A stretch of 64,000 nt of DNA, taken from positions 248,001 to 312,000 of the forward strand of contig NZ_SNXI01000001.1 in NCBI RefSeq assembly GCF_004362895.1. Reading direction: 5' to 3'. The notes under the pieces were generated by a model. It was not told where the DNA came from. It searched no databases and worked only from the letters and a program-made list of their open reading frames with translations. Of the stretch, positions 41,533 to 50,288 are shown in pieces (the first letter of the stretch is position 1; each line of letters begins with the position of its first letter). The DNA comes from Idiomarina aquatica (GTDB taxonomy: Bacteria > Pseudomonadota > Gammaproteobacteria > Enterobacterales > Alteromonadaceae). A program made the position numbers and the translations under genes.

Positions 41533-44500
41533 ATGACACAACGACAGCAAACCGCATATCCGAAGCTGGAGGCGCACTTTACCTACGCCATCTTATCGAC
41601 CCGGTATCACCCGACGGAAAATGAACGCCAATGGGCGGCGAGCATTTCACAGCCCATCGCCCGTTTAGGGTTCCTGGTGCAACTGAAACTGGTACAACGA
41701 CTCGGTTACTTTCTGTCACCCTCGGAGGCACCCAGCCCCATCATTGAGCACATCCGAAAAGTCGCCGACATTCACGTAAAGCCCACTTCTAAGCAGTGGG
41801 CTAATTACCAGCGCTCGGGTACCCGGCAACGCCACATTACCCAGATCCGCCAACATCATGGGATCCGACGGTTTACCCAACATGAGCATGACTGGTTACG
41901 TCAGATTGCCGAAACCGCCGCGTTTACGAAAGAAGCCGTTACCGACATTGTCAACGTGATGCTCGAAGAGCTGGTTCATCACCGTTTTGAGTTACCCGGG
42001 CTCAGTGTCCTTGAGCGACAGGCACAGCAGAGTCGTCATCAGGTGAATGATCAGTTGTATACGGGGATAACGATAAAACTGAACACCGCGGCCAAAAAGC
42101 AGTTAGATCAGTTGCTATCGACGCAAGCCTCCTCAGGTACCTATAGTGACTGGCAACGACTTAAACGAGAGCCTAAAAAGCCCACCAACAAAGCCATCCG
42201 GAGTTATTTACATCACGTGAAATGGCTGCGGGCGCTGGAAACCCAAATGCCAACTTTGTCATTACCTACCGCCAAGTACCGGCAATTTATGTTGGAAGCC
42301 CGGGCATTAGACGCCAAAGAAATGCGCGACTTAAGGCCCAACAAACGATACGCGCTGGCCGTGATCTTGATCCGCAGTCAACACGGGCAGGCGCTGGATG
42401 ATGTAGCTGAGCTATTTATTAAGCTTATACGAGGGCTGGAGAGACAGGCCCAAGACAACTTGCAAAGTTACATCTTGCAGCAACAGGCACAGACGAACGA
42501 GCTGATTGGTACCCTGCGCGATATGCTACTGGAAATGGATACGCCCGGCAGCGCCGCAGAGCGCCTTAAACGTCTCGATGACCGCGCGGGCCCGGATAAA
42601 GAAGCGCTGGTGGCAAAATGCGATGAGCACTTGGCTTACTCCGGCAATAATTACTACCCCTTTCTTTTGCGACCCTATCGTACTAAGCGGTCGCTGTTAT
42701 TCAATTGCCTGTCCATACTGACGTTACGCAGCACCTCCAGCGACAAAACCACCGAACGTCTGATACGTTGCTTGTTATCGTTGCGCGATGTCCGTCAGGA
42801 GCACATTGATAAGCGCTATGTACTGGATGCCTTTGATGGTATCAAAGGCAGTAAATGGTTATCGACCGCTTGGCAAAAGCTGGTACTGGGGCCACCGAAG
42901 CGGGAAGACGATTTTATTACATTTCACCGCAAATATCTGGAGCTGTGTATTTTGCTCCACATTAAACAGGAACTGGCGTCTGTGGATCTGTATGTGGTCA
43001 ACAGTGAGCAATACAAGGACTATCGCGAGGGGCTGGTTGATGATGCGACCTACGCCCGTGAATTACCACGCTATGCGCAGCAGGTCGAATTACCGCTGGA
43101 GAAACCCGGCGAACTCATTCAGCATTTGAAATCTAAGCTGGAGCGTCTGGCACAGCGAGTGGATGAGCGTTTTCCGGAGAATACCTACGCTCAGATCAAA
43201 GAGGGCCGGATCAGTTTAAAGCGATTATCAACACAGCGACCCGGAGCGGCCATTCAACGCGTGGACGATGCCATCAGTCAGCAACTGGAGCCGACCAGTA
43301 TCGTCGACATCCTGGTGGACAGCGAACGTTGGTTAAACCTCAGCGACCTATTTTATCCTTTGTCCGGCCAACAAAGTAAAGTGGACGATCCGGCCAGACG
43401 TTTCGTTACCACACTGTTTTGTTACGGATGCAACTTAGGCCCCACACAAACAGCGCGCTCTATCAAGGGGATCAGCCCGAAGCAGGTTGCCTGGTTGAAC
43501 TTAAAGCAAGTGACGGATGTTCGTCTGGATAAAGCCATTGCCAACGTCATCAATGCCTACAATCAATTCGATCTGCCGAGGTTCTGGGGCAGCGGACAAC
43601 ACGCATCAGTGGACGGAACGAAGTGGGAGCTCTATGAGCAGAACCTGATGTCCGAGTACCATATTCGCTATGGTGGCTACGGGGGAATCGGCTATTACCA
43701 CGTATCCGATACCTACATCGCGTTATACAGTCACTTCCTGTCCTGCGGAGCTTACGAGGGCAACTACTTAATTGATGGTCTGCTGAAGAACCAATCCGAG
43801 ATCCAGCCAGAATTTTTACATGGCGATACTCAGTCGCAAAGTTATCCAGTTTTCGGACTCTCGTACTTGTTGGGTATTCAATTGATGCCGCGGATCCGAA
43901 ACATCCATGATTTAAATTTATTTCGCCCCGACAAAACCTGCCGCTATGAGCACATCGATCAACTGTTCTCCGGTAGCATTGATTTTGCGTTGATTGAGCA
44001 GCTGCTTCCCGACATGCTGAAAATCATTTTATCCATCAAACTGGGACGGATGCCTGCATCATCGTTGTTACGCCGGCTCGGCACATACAGTCGGAAGAAT
44101 AAACTGTACTTTGCCTTCCGCGAGCTGGGTAAAGTGGTCCGAACGCTGTTTCTCCTGAATTACATTGATAATGTCGACTTACGGCAAGTTATACAGTCCG
44201 AGACCAACAAATCCGAAGAGTTTAATGGTTTTATAAAATGGTTGTTCTTCGGTGGTGACGGTGTGATCGCGCAAAACATTCGTCATGAGCAGAGCAAAAT
44301 AGTGAAATACAATCATCTGGTGGCCAACATGGTCGTACTCTACAACACGGAGCGTATGACGCGAATTCTGAAGCAGCTCATGGAGGACGGTACAGAAATT
44401 ACTGCGGACATTATTGCCGGGCTATCGCCTTACCGGACCGCACACATTAATCGTTTTGGTGATTACATACTGGATATGAGTCGGCAAGCACTGCGCCCGG

Positions 44501-44544
44501 ATTATCGTATTGAGGTACTGACTAAGCCAAAAGATCACGAATAG
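41533..44544 (+). CDS. tnpA: Tn3-family transposase TnpA
   Basis: 1003 residues, full length for Tn3 family. The N-terminal DUF4158-type DNA-binding region is followed by the DDE_Tnp_Tn3 domain. Catalytic residues fit D694 (S-V-D-G-T-K), D765 (H-G-D-T-Q-S-Q) and E895 (N-K-S-E-E-F-N). No frameshift seen, so likely active. The last 10 bp overlap the convergent ParE-like toxin gene. It presumably acts on the terminal repeats at 33753 and 56624. Confidence 0.95.
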   Translation: MTQRQQTAYPKLEAHFTYAILSTRYHPTENERQWAASISQPIARLGFLVQLKLVQRLGYFLSPSEAPSPIIEHIRKVADIHVKPTSKQWANYQRSGTRQRHITQIRQHHGIRRFTQHEHDWLRQIAETAAFTKEAVTDIVNVMLEELVHHRFELPGLSVLERQAQQSRHQVNDQLYTGITIKLNTAAKKQLDQLLSTQASSGTYSDWQRLKREPKKPTNKAIRSYLHHVKWLRALETQMPTLSLPTAKYRQFMLEARALDAKEMRDLRPNKRYALAVILIRSQHGQALDDVAELFIKLIRGLERQAQDNLQSYILQQQAQTNELIGTLRDMLLEMDTPGSAAERLKRLDDRAGPDKEALVAKCDEHLAYSGNNYYPFLLRPYRTKRSLLFNCLSILTLRSTSSDKTTERLIRCLLSLRDVRQEHIDKRYVLDAFDGIKGSKWLSTAWQKLVLGPPKREDDFITFHRKYLELCILLHIKQELASVDLYVVNSEQYKDYREGLVDDATYARELPRYAQQVELPLEKPGELIQHLKSKLERLAQRVDERFPENTYAQIKEGRISLKRLSTQRPGAAIQRVDDAISQQLEPTSIVDILVDSERWLNLSDLFYPLSGQQSKVDDPARRFVTTLFCYGCNLGPTQTARSIKGISPKQVAWLNLKQVTDVRLDKAIANVINAYNQFDLPRFWGSGQHASVDGTKWELYEQNLMSEYHIRYGGYGGIGYYHVSDTYIALYSHFLSCGAYEGNYLIDGLLKNQSEIQPEFLHGDTQSQSYPVFGLSYLLGIQLMPRIRNIHDLNLFRPDKTCRYEHIDQLFSGSIDFALIEQLLPDMLKIILSIKLGRMPASSLLRRLGTYSRKNKLYFAFRELGKVVRTLFLLNYIDNVDLRQVIQSETNKSEEFNGFIKWLFFGGDGVIAQNIRHEQSKIVKYNHLVANMVVLYNTERMTRILKQLMEDGTEITADIIAGLSPYRTAHINRFGDYILDMSRQALRPDYRIEVLTKPKDHE

Positions 44545-44828
44545 CCAACTTGCTTTTGATGTCGCACTGCAAGGATGATCGCTTTAACGCCATCGTAACG
44601 GTAGAGTGCGACATAACCGCTTTGGCCAAAATCAATGAGCCATTCTCTGAATTCAATGGGCATATCATCCAGCGGGCGGCCAATTTCGGGTTGGCCAGCC
44701 AAAATAAGGACGTTCTGGCGAATGCTTTTGACGGCCTCACGGGCCACTATCGGATCTTTATCTCGCAAAAAATCATGCAGACGTTGCACATCCGCTAAAG
44801 CGGCCGGGGACCAAATTACTTGTGACAC
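44535..44828 (-). CDS. ParE/RelE-superfamily toxin
   Basis: 97 residues. S-P-A-A-L-A-D-V-Q-R-L, G-R-P-L-D-D-M-P and V-A-L-Y-R-Y-D-G-V-K-A-I-I-L-A-V-R-H-Q motifs are typical of ParE/RelE-like toxins. ParE members poison gyrase and RelE members cleave mRNA; sequence alone does not decide. It overlaps the antitoxin gene by 13 bp and the tnpA 3' end by 10 bp. Toxin-antitoxin pairs are recurrent passengers of Tn3 transposition modules. Confidence 0.88.
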   Translation of the reverse strand: MSQVIWSPAALADVQRLHDFLRDKDPIVAREAVKSIRQNVLILAGQPEIGRPLDDMPIEFREWLIDFGQSGYVALYRYDGVKAIILAVRHQKQVGYS

Positions 44829-45088
44829 GTCGGCAACTCAGCATTGTCACCCAATTCAAGTTTGGCTAACCATTCATCGGCTTCCGCTGCCGTCAAATGC
44901 AAACCATTACGTTGGTATTCTTCCCAGGCACGACGCGCATCTTGCTTAAACACTTCACGTTTTTCTTCACGTTCAACATAATCCTGGATCGCCTGCCGCA
45001 TGATCCAATGCGCTGAGCGATGACGAGCATCGGCTAGGTGCTGCACGCGTTTTTTCATATCGTCATTGAGTTTTACGGATGTTGCCAT
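44816..45088 (-). CDS. ribbon-helix-helix antitoxin
   Basis: 90 residues. The N-terminal M-A-T-S-V-K-L-N-D-D-M-K-K-R-V-Q-H-L-A is a CopG/ParD-type ribbon-helix-helix, followed by R-S-A-H-W-I-M-R-Q-A-I and an acidic toxin-binding C-terminus. First gene of the pair, with three regularly spaced TAATACT repeats upstream that probably form its autoregulatory operator. Confidence 0.88.
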   Translation of the reverse strand: MATSVKLNDDMKKRVQHLADARHRSAHWIMRQAIQDYVEREEKREVFKQDARRAWEEYQRNGLHLTAAEADEWLAKLELGDNAELPTCHK

Positions 45089-45104
45089 TTCTGACCTCTC
45101 GAAG

Positions 45105-45131
45105 TAATACTGGGTAATACTTTTTAATACT
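45105..45131. promoter_or_regulatory. three TAATACT iterons upstream of antitoxin gene
   Basis: TAATACT occurs at 45105, 45115 and 45125, exactly 10 bp apart, 17 bp upstream of the antitoxin start. One repeat per helical turn is what cooperative ribbon-helix-helix binding needs. Confidence 0.75.
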
Positions 45132-45248
45132 ATACCAAAAATATCGAGCTAACCAGTAAATTTGAGCAATAACAAATCCATTTACTTGTGTCAATGGCCC
45201 GCTACCGCTATCGCGTATATAAGGCGCCTATATTTTCGTTATGCGATG

Positions 45249-46244
45249 TCACCCAAATGTTGCTACTCCAAATCCTACAACAAGCAATAGCACAAATAAT
45301 ATGGCCGCCAAACCAAACGCTTGAAGACCTCCTTGTTTGATTACACTAATGTGAGTAAGCATACCCAAAGCAGCCATCGCCACACATAGCAAATACGTTG
45401 CCACGCTTGATAAAATATCGATGAATGATGACGGTAATATTTCAAGCGAATTAATTACAATGACGCCAATGAATAAAAACGCGAACCAAGGAACCGTTAT
45501 CCGTTTCTCAACAGCAGATACGTTCGAGCCTTGAAAACGAGACTTTGACCAGATAGCAACAATCAGTAGTACGGGGACCAGCAATACGACGCGGAACATC
45601 TTTTCTAAAACAGCAATATGTGCTGCTGATTCACTTATTGCATCTCCTGCAACAACCACTTGAGCGACCTCATGAATGGATACGCCAGCCCAAAGACCAT
45701 ACTGGTGATGCGTCAACGGCGCTAATTCCAACAACATTGGAAGCAGAAGCATTGATAGTGTGCCAAAGACGACCACTGTGCTAATGGCTGTCAAAACTTT
45801 GTGCGGCTTTGCATTAATGATCGGTTCGAATGCGGCGACAGCTGCCGCACCACAAATGGCACTTCCAGCTGCAACCAATAAGGATTGCTCGGTATCCAAA
45901 CCAAACAGTCGTCTTCCGAGCCACACACCTACACATAGAATCGTTGCTACCATGATGACCGCACTGAGTACACCATATAATCCAATATCGGCAAACGCTT
46001 GAAACGTAATATTAAAGCCGTATAAGACGATCGCAGTTCGCAAGATAGTGCCTTTTGCTACGTTCAACCCAGACGTTAACCGAGATTTCCAAACGTTGGG
46101 TAAAGCGTGGCTTATCACTATGCCTAACGCAATACTTATTAGAAGCGGAGATATCGTTTCTAAAAAGAAAACTTGATGCTTTCCCCATAATACAGTGGCG
46201 GCTATGCCCATTGATGCGAGTAGCCCGGGAATTATATTTTTCAT
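45249..46244 (-). CDS. yeiH: YeiH/UPF0324 family putative exporter
   Basis: 331 residues with about ten hydrophobic helices. Signature segments include G-I-V-I-S-H-A-L-P-N, G-T-I-L-R-T-A-I-V-L-Y-G-F, G-S-A-I-C-G-A-A-A-V-A-A and W-A-G-V-S-I-H-E-V-A-Q-V-V-V-A-G. The family is annotated as a sulfate/sulfonate-type exporter but the substrate is not firmly known. Divergent from a LysR regulator with a 95-bp AT-rich gap, the same arrangement as yeiH-yeiE in E. coli. Confidence 0.88.
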   Translation of the reverse strand: MKNIIPGLLASMGIAATVLWGKHQVFFLETISPLLISIALGIVISHALPNVWKSRLTSGLNVAKGTILRTAIVLYGFNITFQAFADIGLYGVLSAVIMVATILCVGVWLGRRLFGLDTEQSLLVAAGSAICGAAAVAAFEPIINAKPHKVLTAISTVVVFGTLSMLLLPMLLELAPLTHHQYGLWAGVSIHEVAQVVVAGDAISESAAHIAVLEKMFRVVLLVPVLLIVAIWSKSRFQGSNVSAVEKRITVPWFAFLFIGVIVINSLEILPSSFIDILSSVATYLLCVAMAALGMLTHISVIKQGGLQAFGLAAILFVLLLVVGFGVATFG

Positions 46245-46339
46245 GCGATCCTCATCATTATTTTTTCCTAGTATTAAAATTATATTTCAAATAATATTGA
46301 ATAAAACAAATTATTAATCGATAAAGATAAGTATTATTT

Positions 46340-47197
46340 ATGATTAATTTGAGGCAACTATACATTTTTTCGGTGGTCGCAGAGTCTAATAGCCTGGCGT
46401 CAGCCAGTGAGCAATTGAATATGACGGCTGCAGCCGTCTCGTTAAGTCTAAAGGGGTTAGAGCATCAACTGAATACTCGTCTACTTCAGCGAGCGCCGGG
46501 CAGAAAGAGTACAGACAAAACTATCTTGTTGACATCAGAAGGAGTCTGGTTGAAGCAAAGAGCGCAAGATATCTTAGCGCTTGAAAAAAGCACTCAAATG
46601 TATTTTAAACAGCGACAGCAAACGGAGCCGACAGTGCTGAACATTGGCGCGAGTCAGACCGTTGGAAATTATTGGCTGCCCCGTTATATTCGGGACATCA
46701 AGCAACGCTATCCATGCTGCCAAATCAACGTTTTTATCGGTAACACTGATGAGGCTTTAGACCGTGTACAAACATTTCGTGACGATATTGCCCTAGTGGA
46801 AGGTCCAAATCACCATAGTGCATTGAAGAGCCGATGCTTTAAAAAAGATAGTCTCGTGCTTATCGCGCCATCAGACAACGAATTTGAGTCACTGCAAACT
46901 GCGCCTTGGCTGATCCGGGAACGAGGCTCTGCAACGCGAAAATATACCGAACAACTATGGGCTGAATTAGTCATCGAACCAAAAGATGTGACACAATTCA
47001 ATACCAATGAAAGCATCATCCATTCTGTGGCATCAGGTGTCGGTATCGCTTATGTTCCTCGGATCACGACACCTCTTCTATTGGAGGCCGCTCTGGTAAA
47101 GGAGATACCTATAAATAACAATTGTTATCGCTCTTTGTTTATTGTGAAGCATAAGGAGCGGCACTCCGAGTTGGCTTGGATCGACAGAATAGTTTAG
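46340..47197 (+). CDS. LysR-family transcriptional regulator (YeiE-like by context)
   Basis: 285 residues. The N-terminal helix-turn-helix (about 1-60: L-R-Q-L-Y-I-F-S-V-V-A-E-S-N-S-L-A-S-A) is followed by a periplasmic-binding-protein-like effector domain. Divergent transcription from yeiH suggests it controls that gene. E. coli/Cronobacter YeiE senses sulfite; the same role here is inference. Confidence 0.88.
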   Translation: MINLRQLYIFSVVAESNSLASASEQLNMTAAAVSLSLKGLEHQLNTRLLQRAPGRKSTDKTILLTSEGVWLKQRAQDILALEKSTQMYFKQRQQTEPTVLNIGASQTVGNYWLPRYIRDIKQRYPCCQINVFIGNTDEALDRVQTFRDDIALVEGPNHHSALKSRCFKKDSLVLIAPSDNEFESLQTAPWLIRERGSATRKYTEQLWAELVIEPKDVTQFNTNESIIHSVASGVGIAYVPRITTPLLLEAALVKEIPINNNCYRSLFIVKHKERHSELAWIDRIV

Positions 47198-47276
47198 TCT
47201 GGTAATTACTACAAATCTAGCTATAAGCAATCTGAATAACTGCATTATGGAAGTAGAACGCTTCAGTTTGGCATAT

Positions 47277-47290
47277 ACTTCTCGAGAAGT
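47277..47290. promoter_or_regulatory. 14-bp perfect palindrome ACTTCTCGAGAAGT
   Basis: Lies about 95 bp upstream of the cytochrome c-propeller gene, after the LysR gene. A TTACTCAA/TTGAGTAGTAA inverted pair also spans 47292-47353. Candidate operator; the protein is unknown. Confidence 0.45.
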
Positions 47291-47383
47291 GTTACTCAAC
47301 TGAGAATCCTTTTTAATGGCGTTCTCTCGACTATATCATTCATTTGAGTAGTAACCACGTTTGCATCATTAAGGAATAAAAAA

Positions 47384-48850
47384 ATGTGCTACCAAAAACC
47401 GACTATTTTTTTGAAGCCGTTAGCCATTGCCATTGCCATTCTGTTGGGTTTGCAGGCAAATGTAACGCATGCTGAGCAAGATAATAGTCAAAATTTCGAC
47501 GACGGAGCGCAAGTTTATAAAAGTTATTGCGCAGCCTGTCATCAAATGGATGGATCAGGTGTTCCGGGTTCATTTCCTCCCCAAAAGGGTCATGCTGTCG
47601 AAATGTTTAATTTAGAAACAGGTATCACAGGAAGACAATATTTAGTCAAAGTTGTCAATTATGGATTGACTGGCTCGATTGAGGTAAATGGCATAGACTA
47701 CAGTGGTAACATGCCGGCTTGGAAAGGAGCATTAAGCGATCAGCAAATTGCCGATGTGTTAAATTTTATTGTCACGTCGTTTGGAAATGATAACCAACTT
47801 CAAAAACCGTTCTTGCCGTATACTGCTAATGAAATCAACGCAATAGCAAACGAAGACATATCAGGAACTGATGTTTACAGGCTACGATTAAGTATGATCG
47901 GGCAAAAACCACCGAACCCCGCTAATAAAGTTTCTGATAAATCCGATGCACTAACGTTAGATGAAGCGCTGTCATCACCCATCTACATAGCAGCTCAAAA
48001 CAGTAGCCAAATAGAAAGACTCCCATCACTACAAGTATGGGAGGGAGTGAAAGGCGCACATTATGATGCGATCACGCCCGATGGAAGTCGTCTATTAGTC
48101 TCGGGTTTTAAGACAGGTCAAGTTTATATAGTTGATACTGGTTCTGGTAAAATCTTGGCCAATCTGGCAGCAGGAGATATAGCACAAGGTGTTAAAATTT
48201 CACCAAATGGAAAACTAGGGTTTGCGGTTGTTCCTAAAAAGCATTCTGTAACAGTGATTGATATGGAAAAAATGACGGTTATAAAACAAATAAAAGTTGG
48301 CAAGGAGCCTCACAACACAGTTTTCAACGCTGATGGGAGCAAGGCTTTCGTTACTCTGCAGGGAGCGGGGGCTATTGCTGTCATTAATATGCAACACTTA
48401 ATAAAAGAAAATGAGATATCGACACCTGGTATAAAAACACCGCATAACATTGATATAAGCCGAGATGATAAAAGGTTGTGGCTTAGAGATTTTACAGGAA
48501 AGGTTGGTGTATTAGATATCGCATCAGAGAAAATGCTTAAAGTATTCAAAGTCGGTACAGGACATGGAGGGATTGACGTAATTCCAAATAGCCACTTAGT
48601 AGTAACTGGGGCAATTTCAGATTCTATTATATCGATAATTGATACAGAGAAACTTAAACTGGTTAATACGATAGAAGTTGGTGCGGGACCACATGGTGTG
48701 AGAGCAAGCGCTGATGGTCGATTTATTTTTGTATCAGTAACTGGCGAAAACAAGATCACGATTATCGACAGCACAACCTTAACCGTAGTGCGAGAGCAGC
48801 CAATAAATGGTCGTTTCCCATTTTGGATAGCTGTGCAAGGAAACCCGTGA
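47384..48850 (+). CDS. secreted cytochrome c fused to a YVTN-type beta-propeller
   Basis: 488 residues. A signal peptide (about 1-30, ending T-H-A) precedes a class I cytochrome c domain with C-A-A-C-H at 49-53 and a later G-N-M-P-A-W axial-Met motif. From about residue 215 the protein is a beta-propeller of about 40-residue repeats with I-V-D-T-G-S-G-K, V-I-D-M-E-K-M and I-I-D-S-T-T-L type blades (YVTN family). Nitrite-reductase-like cytochrome cd1/NirN proteins share this layout, but I see no clear heme d1 ligands. Periplasmic redox role likely, substrate unknown. Confidence 0.82.
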   Translation: MCYQKPTIFLKPLAIAIAILLGLQANVTHAEQDNSQNFDDGAQVYKSYCAACHQMDGSGVPGSFPPQKGHAVEMFNLETGITGRQYLVKVVNYGLTGSIEVNGIDYSGNMPAWKGALSDQQIADVLNFIVTSFGNDNQLQKPFLPYTANEINAIANEDISGTDVYRLRLSMIGQKPPNPANKVSDKSDALTLDEALSSPIYIAAQNSSQIERLPSLQVWEGVKGAHYDAITPDGSRLLVSGFKTGQVYIVDTGSGKILANLAAGDIAQGVKISPNGKLGFAVVPKKHSVTVIDMEKMTVIKQIKVGKEPHNTVFNADGSKAFVTLQGAGAIAVINMQHLIKENEISTPGIKTPHNIDISRDDKRLWLRDFTGKVGVLDIASEKMLKVFKVGTGHGGIDVIPNSHLVVTGAISDSIISIIDTEKLKLVNTIEVGAGPHGVRASADGRFIFVSVTGENKITIIDSTTLTVVREQPINGRFPFWIAVQGNP

Positions 48851-48964
48851 TTTGGGGGGGGGGGTGACGGCTCCCCACGAAAAAAATCCACAAGACCGAT
48901 GAGTTTGGATCTGTCATATAATTGAAATTTCATCGATAAAATTGTGTTAGTTCAAGGAAAAAGT
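48851..48964. other. G11 homopolymer and spacer after cytochrome gene
   Basis: The stop of the cytochrome c-propeller gene is followed at 48854-48864 by eleven consecutive G residues. The rest is AT-rich without an ORF. Such tracts vary by slippage; here it is outside coding sequence. Confidence 0.6.
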
Positions 48965-49045
48965 CAATTTGCCGACATTATTGCCCAGCTATCGCCTTAC
49001 TGGGCTGCTCCCCGATTATCATCTTAAGTTACTGATGGCTGAGCC
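48965..49045 (+). pseudogene. degenerate tnpA 3' end, copy 1
   Basis: Encodes A-D-I-I-A-Q-L-S-P-Y, then resumes with P-D-Y-H-L-K-L-L, matching the last 45 residues of the intact TnpA with an internal deletion of about 50-60 bp. Same orientation as the intact gene. It lies directly beyond the arsJ stop and marks an older Tn3 copy or end. Confidence 0.7.
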
Positions 49046-49073
49046 TAGACTAAGCGAGTAGACTCTCAATTAT

Positions 49074-50288
49074 CTAAGAATTCCTCCCCATATTTCGTTC
49101 GGGTAGCTTACTGATAGCGGCAGTGGATAATAGCAACAACAACGTTGATATCATTAAACACGCAATGAGTCCCCATTGCTGATACACCCAGCCGGATAAA
49201 ATGGTGCCCAAGAGACGTCCTGCGGCATTGGCCATGTAGTAAAAACCAACGTCCAAAGACACACCATCGGCGCGTGAGTATGAGACGATAAGATAGCTGT
49301 GCAACGATGAATTAATGGCAAATAGAATGCCAAACAGTCCCAAGCCAATCATAATGCTCTGGGCAACCGGTAAGTTTTGCCATAGTGCCAGCCCTAGCGC
49401 AAGCGGACTCAGGGTCAATAATGCATTCCATATTACGGTTTGAGTTTTAGGAACTTCCTTGCTACTTCTGGTGAGCTTTGGCGCAATGCTCTGCACAACC
49501 CCGTAGCCAATAACCCACAGGGCTAAAAAGCTGCCGATTTGCCACTGATTCCAGTCCAGTTGGCTGGCCAAAAATACGGGTAACGCCACCACAAACCAGA
49601 CATCGCGAGCGCCGAAGAGTAGAAAGCGTGCGCCCGATAAAATATTAATCGGGCGGCTTTTGGACAACATGTAGCTAAATTTCGGCTTGAACTTTGCCTT
49701 GCCCGATTCCTTGTTCAGGAAAACCAAACTGGCGACCCAAACCACGAACAGCATGACTGCCATCGCCAACACTGCGCCCTGAAAGCCGATTAACGTTAGC
49801 AACAAACCACCGAGAAAGAAACCAACGCCTTTTAGTGTGTTTTTCGATCCGGTGAGTATCGCAACCCACTTATACAGCTGACTTTGCTGGTCGTCTGGTA
49901 CCAGTAACTTAATCGTGCTTTTGGCGCTCATTTTATTGAGATCTTTAGCAATACCGGATAATGCCTGAGCTGCCATGACCCAAATGACGGTGAGCATTGA
50001 CGCCGGCACCAGCAGCATGGCGAGCGCCACAATTTGGATGCCCAGCCCAATGTTCATCGTGCGGTTTAAACCCCAACGGGCGCCTAGCCAACCACCAAAG
50101 AGGTTAGTGACAATGCCGAAAAACTCGTAGAACAAGAACAACATTGCCACTTCCAGCGCACTGTAACCGAGCTGGTGGAAGTGCAGCACCACCAGCATAC
50201 GTAGTGCACCGTCAGTCAGGGTAAACGCCCAATAATTGCCTGTAACAATGAGGTACTGGCGGATCGCAGGCGATAGATTACTGAGCAT
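49074..50288 (-). CDS. arsJ: organoarsenical effux MFS transporter ArsJ
   Basis: 404-residue major facilitator with about 12 helices. ArsJ exports 1-arseno-3-phosphoglycerate made by the neighbouring GAPDH, thereby removing arsenate. Assignment rests on the family's pairing with an arsenic-operon GAPDH (start overlapping the GAPDH stop by one base) and on N-terminal features such as F-T-L-T-D-G-A-L-R-M-L-V-V-L-H-F. Last gene of the ars operon. Confidence 0.9.
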   Translation of the reverse strand: MLSNLSPAIRQYLIVTGNYWAFTLTDGALRMLVVLHFHQLGYSALEVAMLFLFYEFFGIVTNLFGGWLGARWGLNRTMNIGLGIQIVALAMLLVPASMLTVIWVMAAQALSGIAKDLNKMSAKSTIKLLVPDDQQSQLYKWVAILTGSKNTLKGVGFFLGGLLLTLIGFQGAVLAMAVMLFVVWVASLVFLNKESGKAKFKPKFSYMLSKSRPINILSGARFLLFGARDVWFVVALPVFLASQLDWNQWQIGSFLALWVIGYGVVQSIAPKLTRSSKEVPKTQTVIWNALLTLSPLALGLALWQNLPVAQSIMIGLGLFGILFAINSSLHSYLIVSYSRADGVSLDVGFYYMANAAGRLLGTILSGWVYQQWGLIACLMISTLLLLLSTAAISKLPERNMGRNS

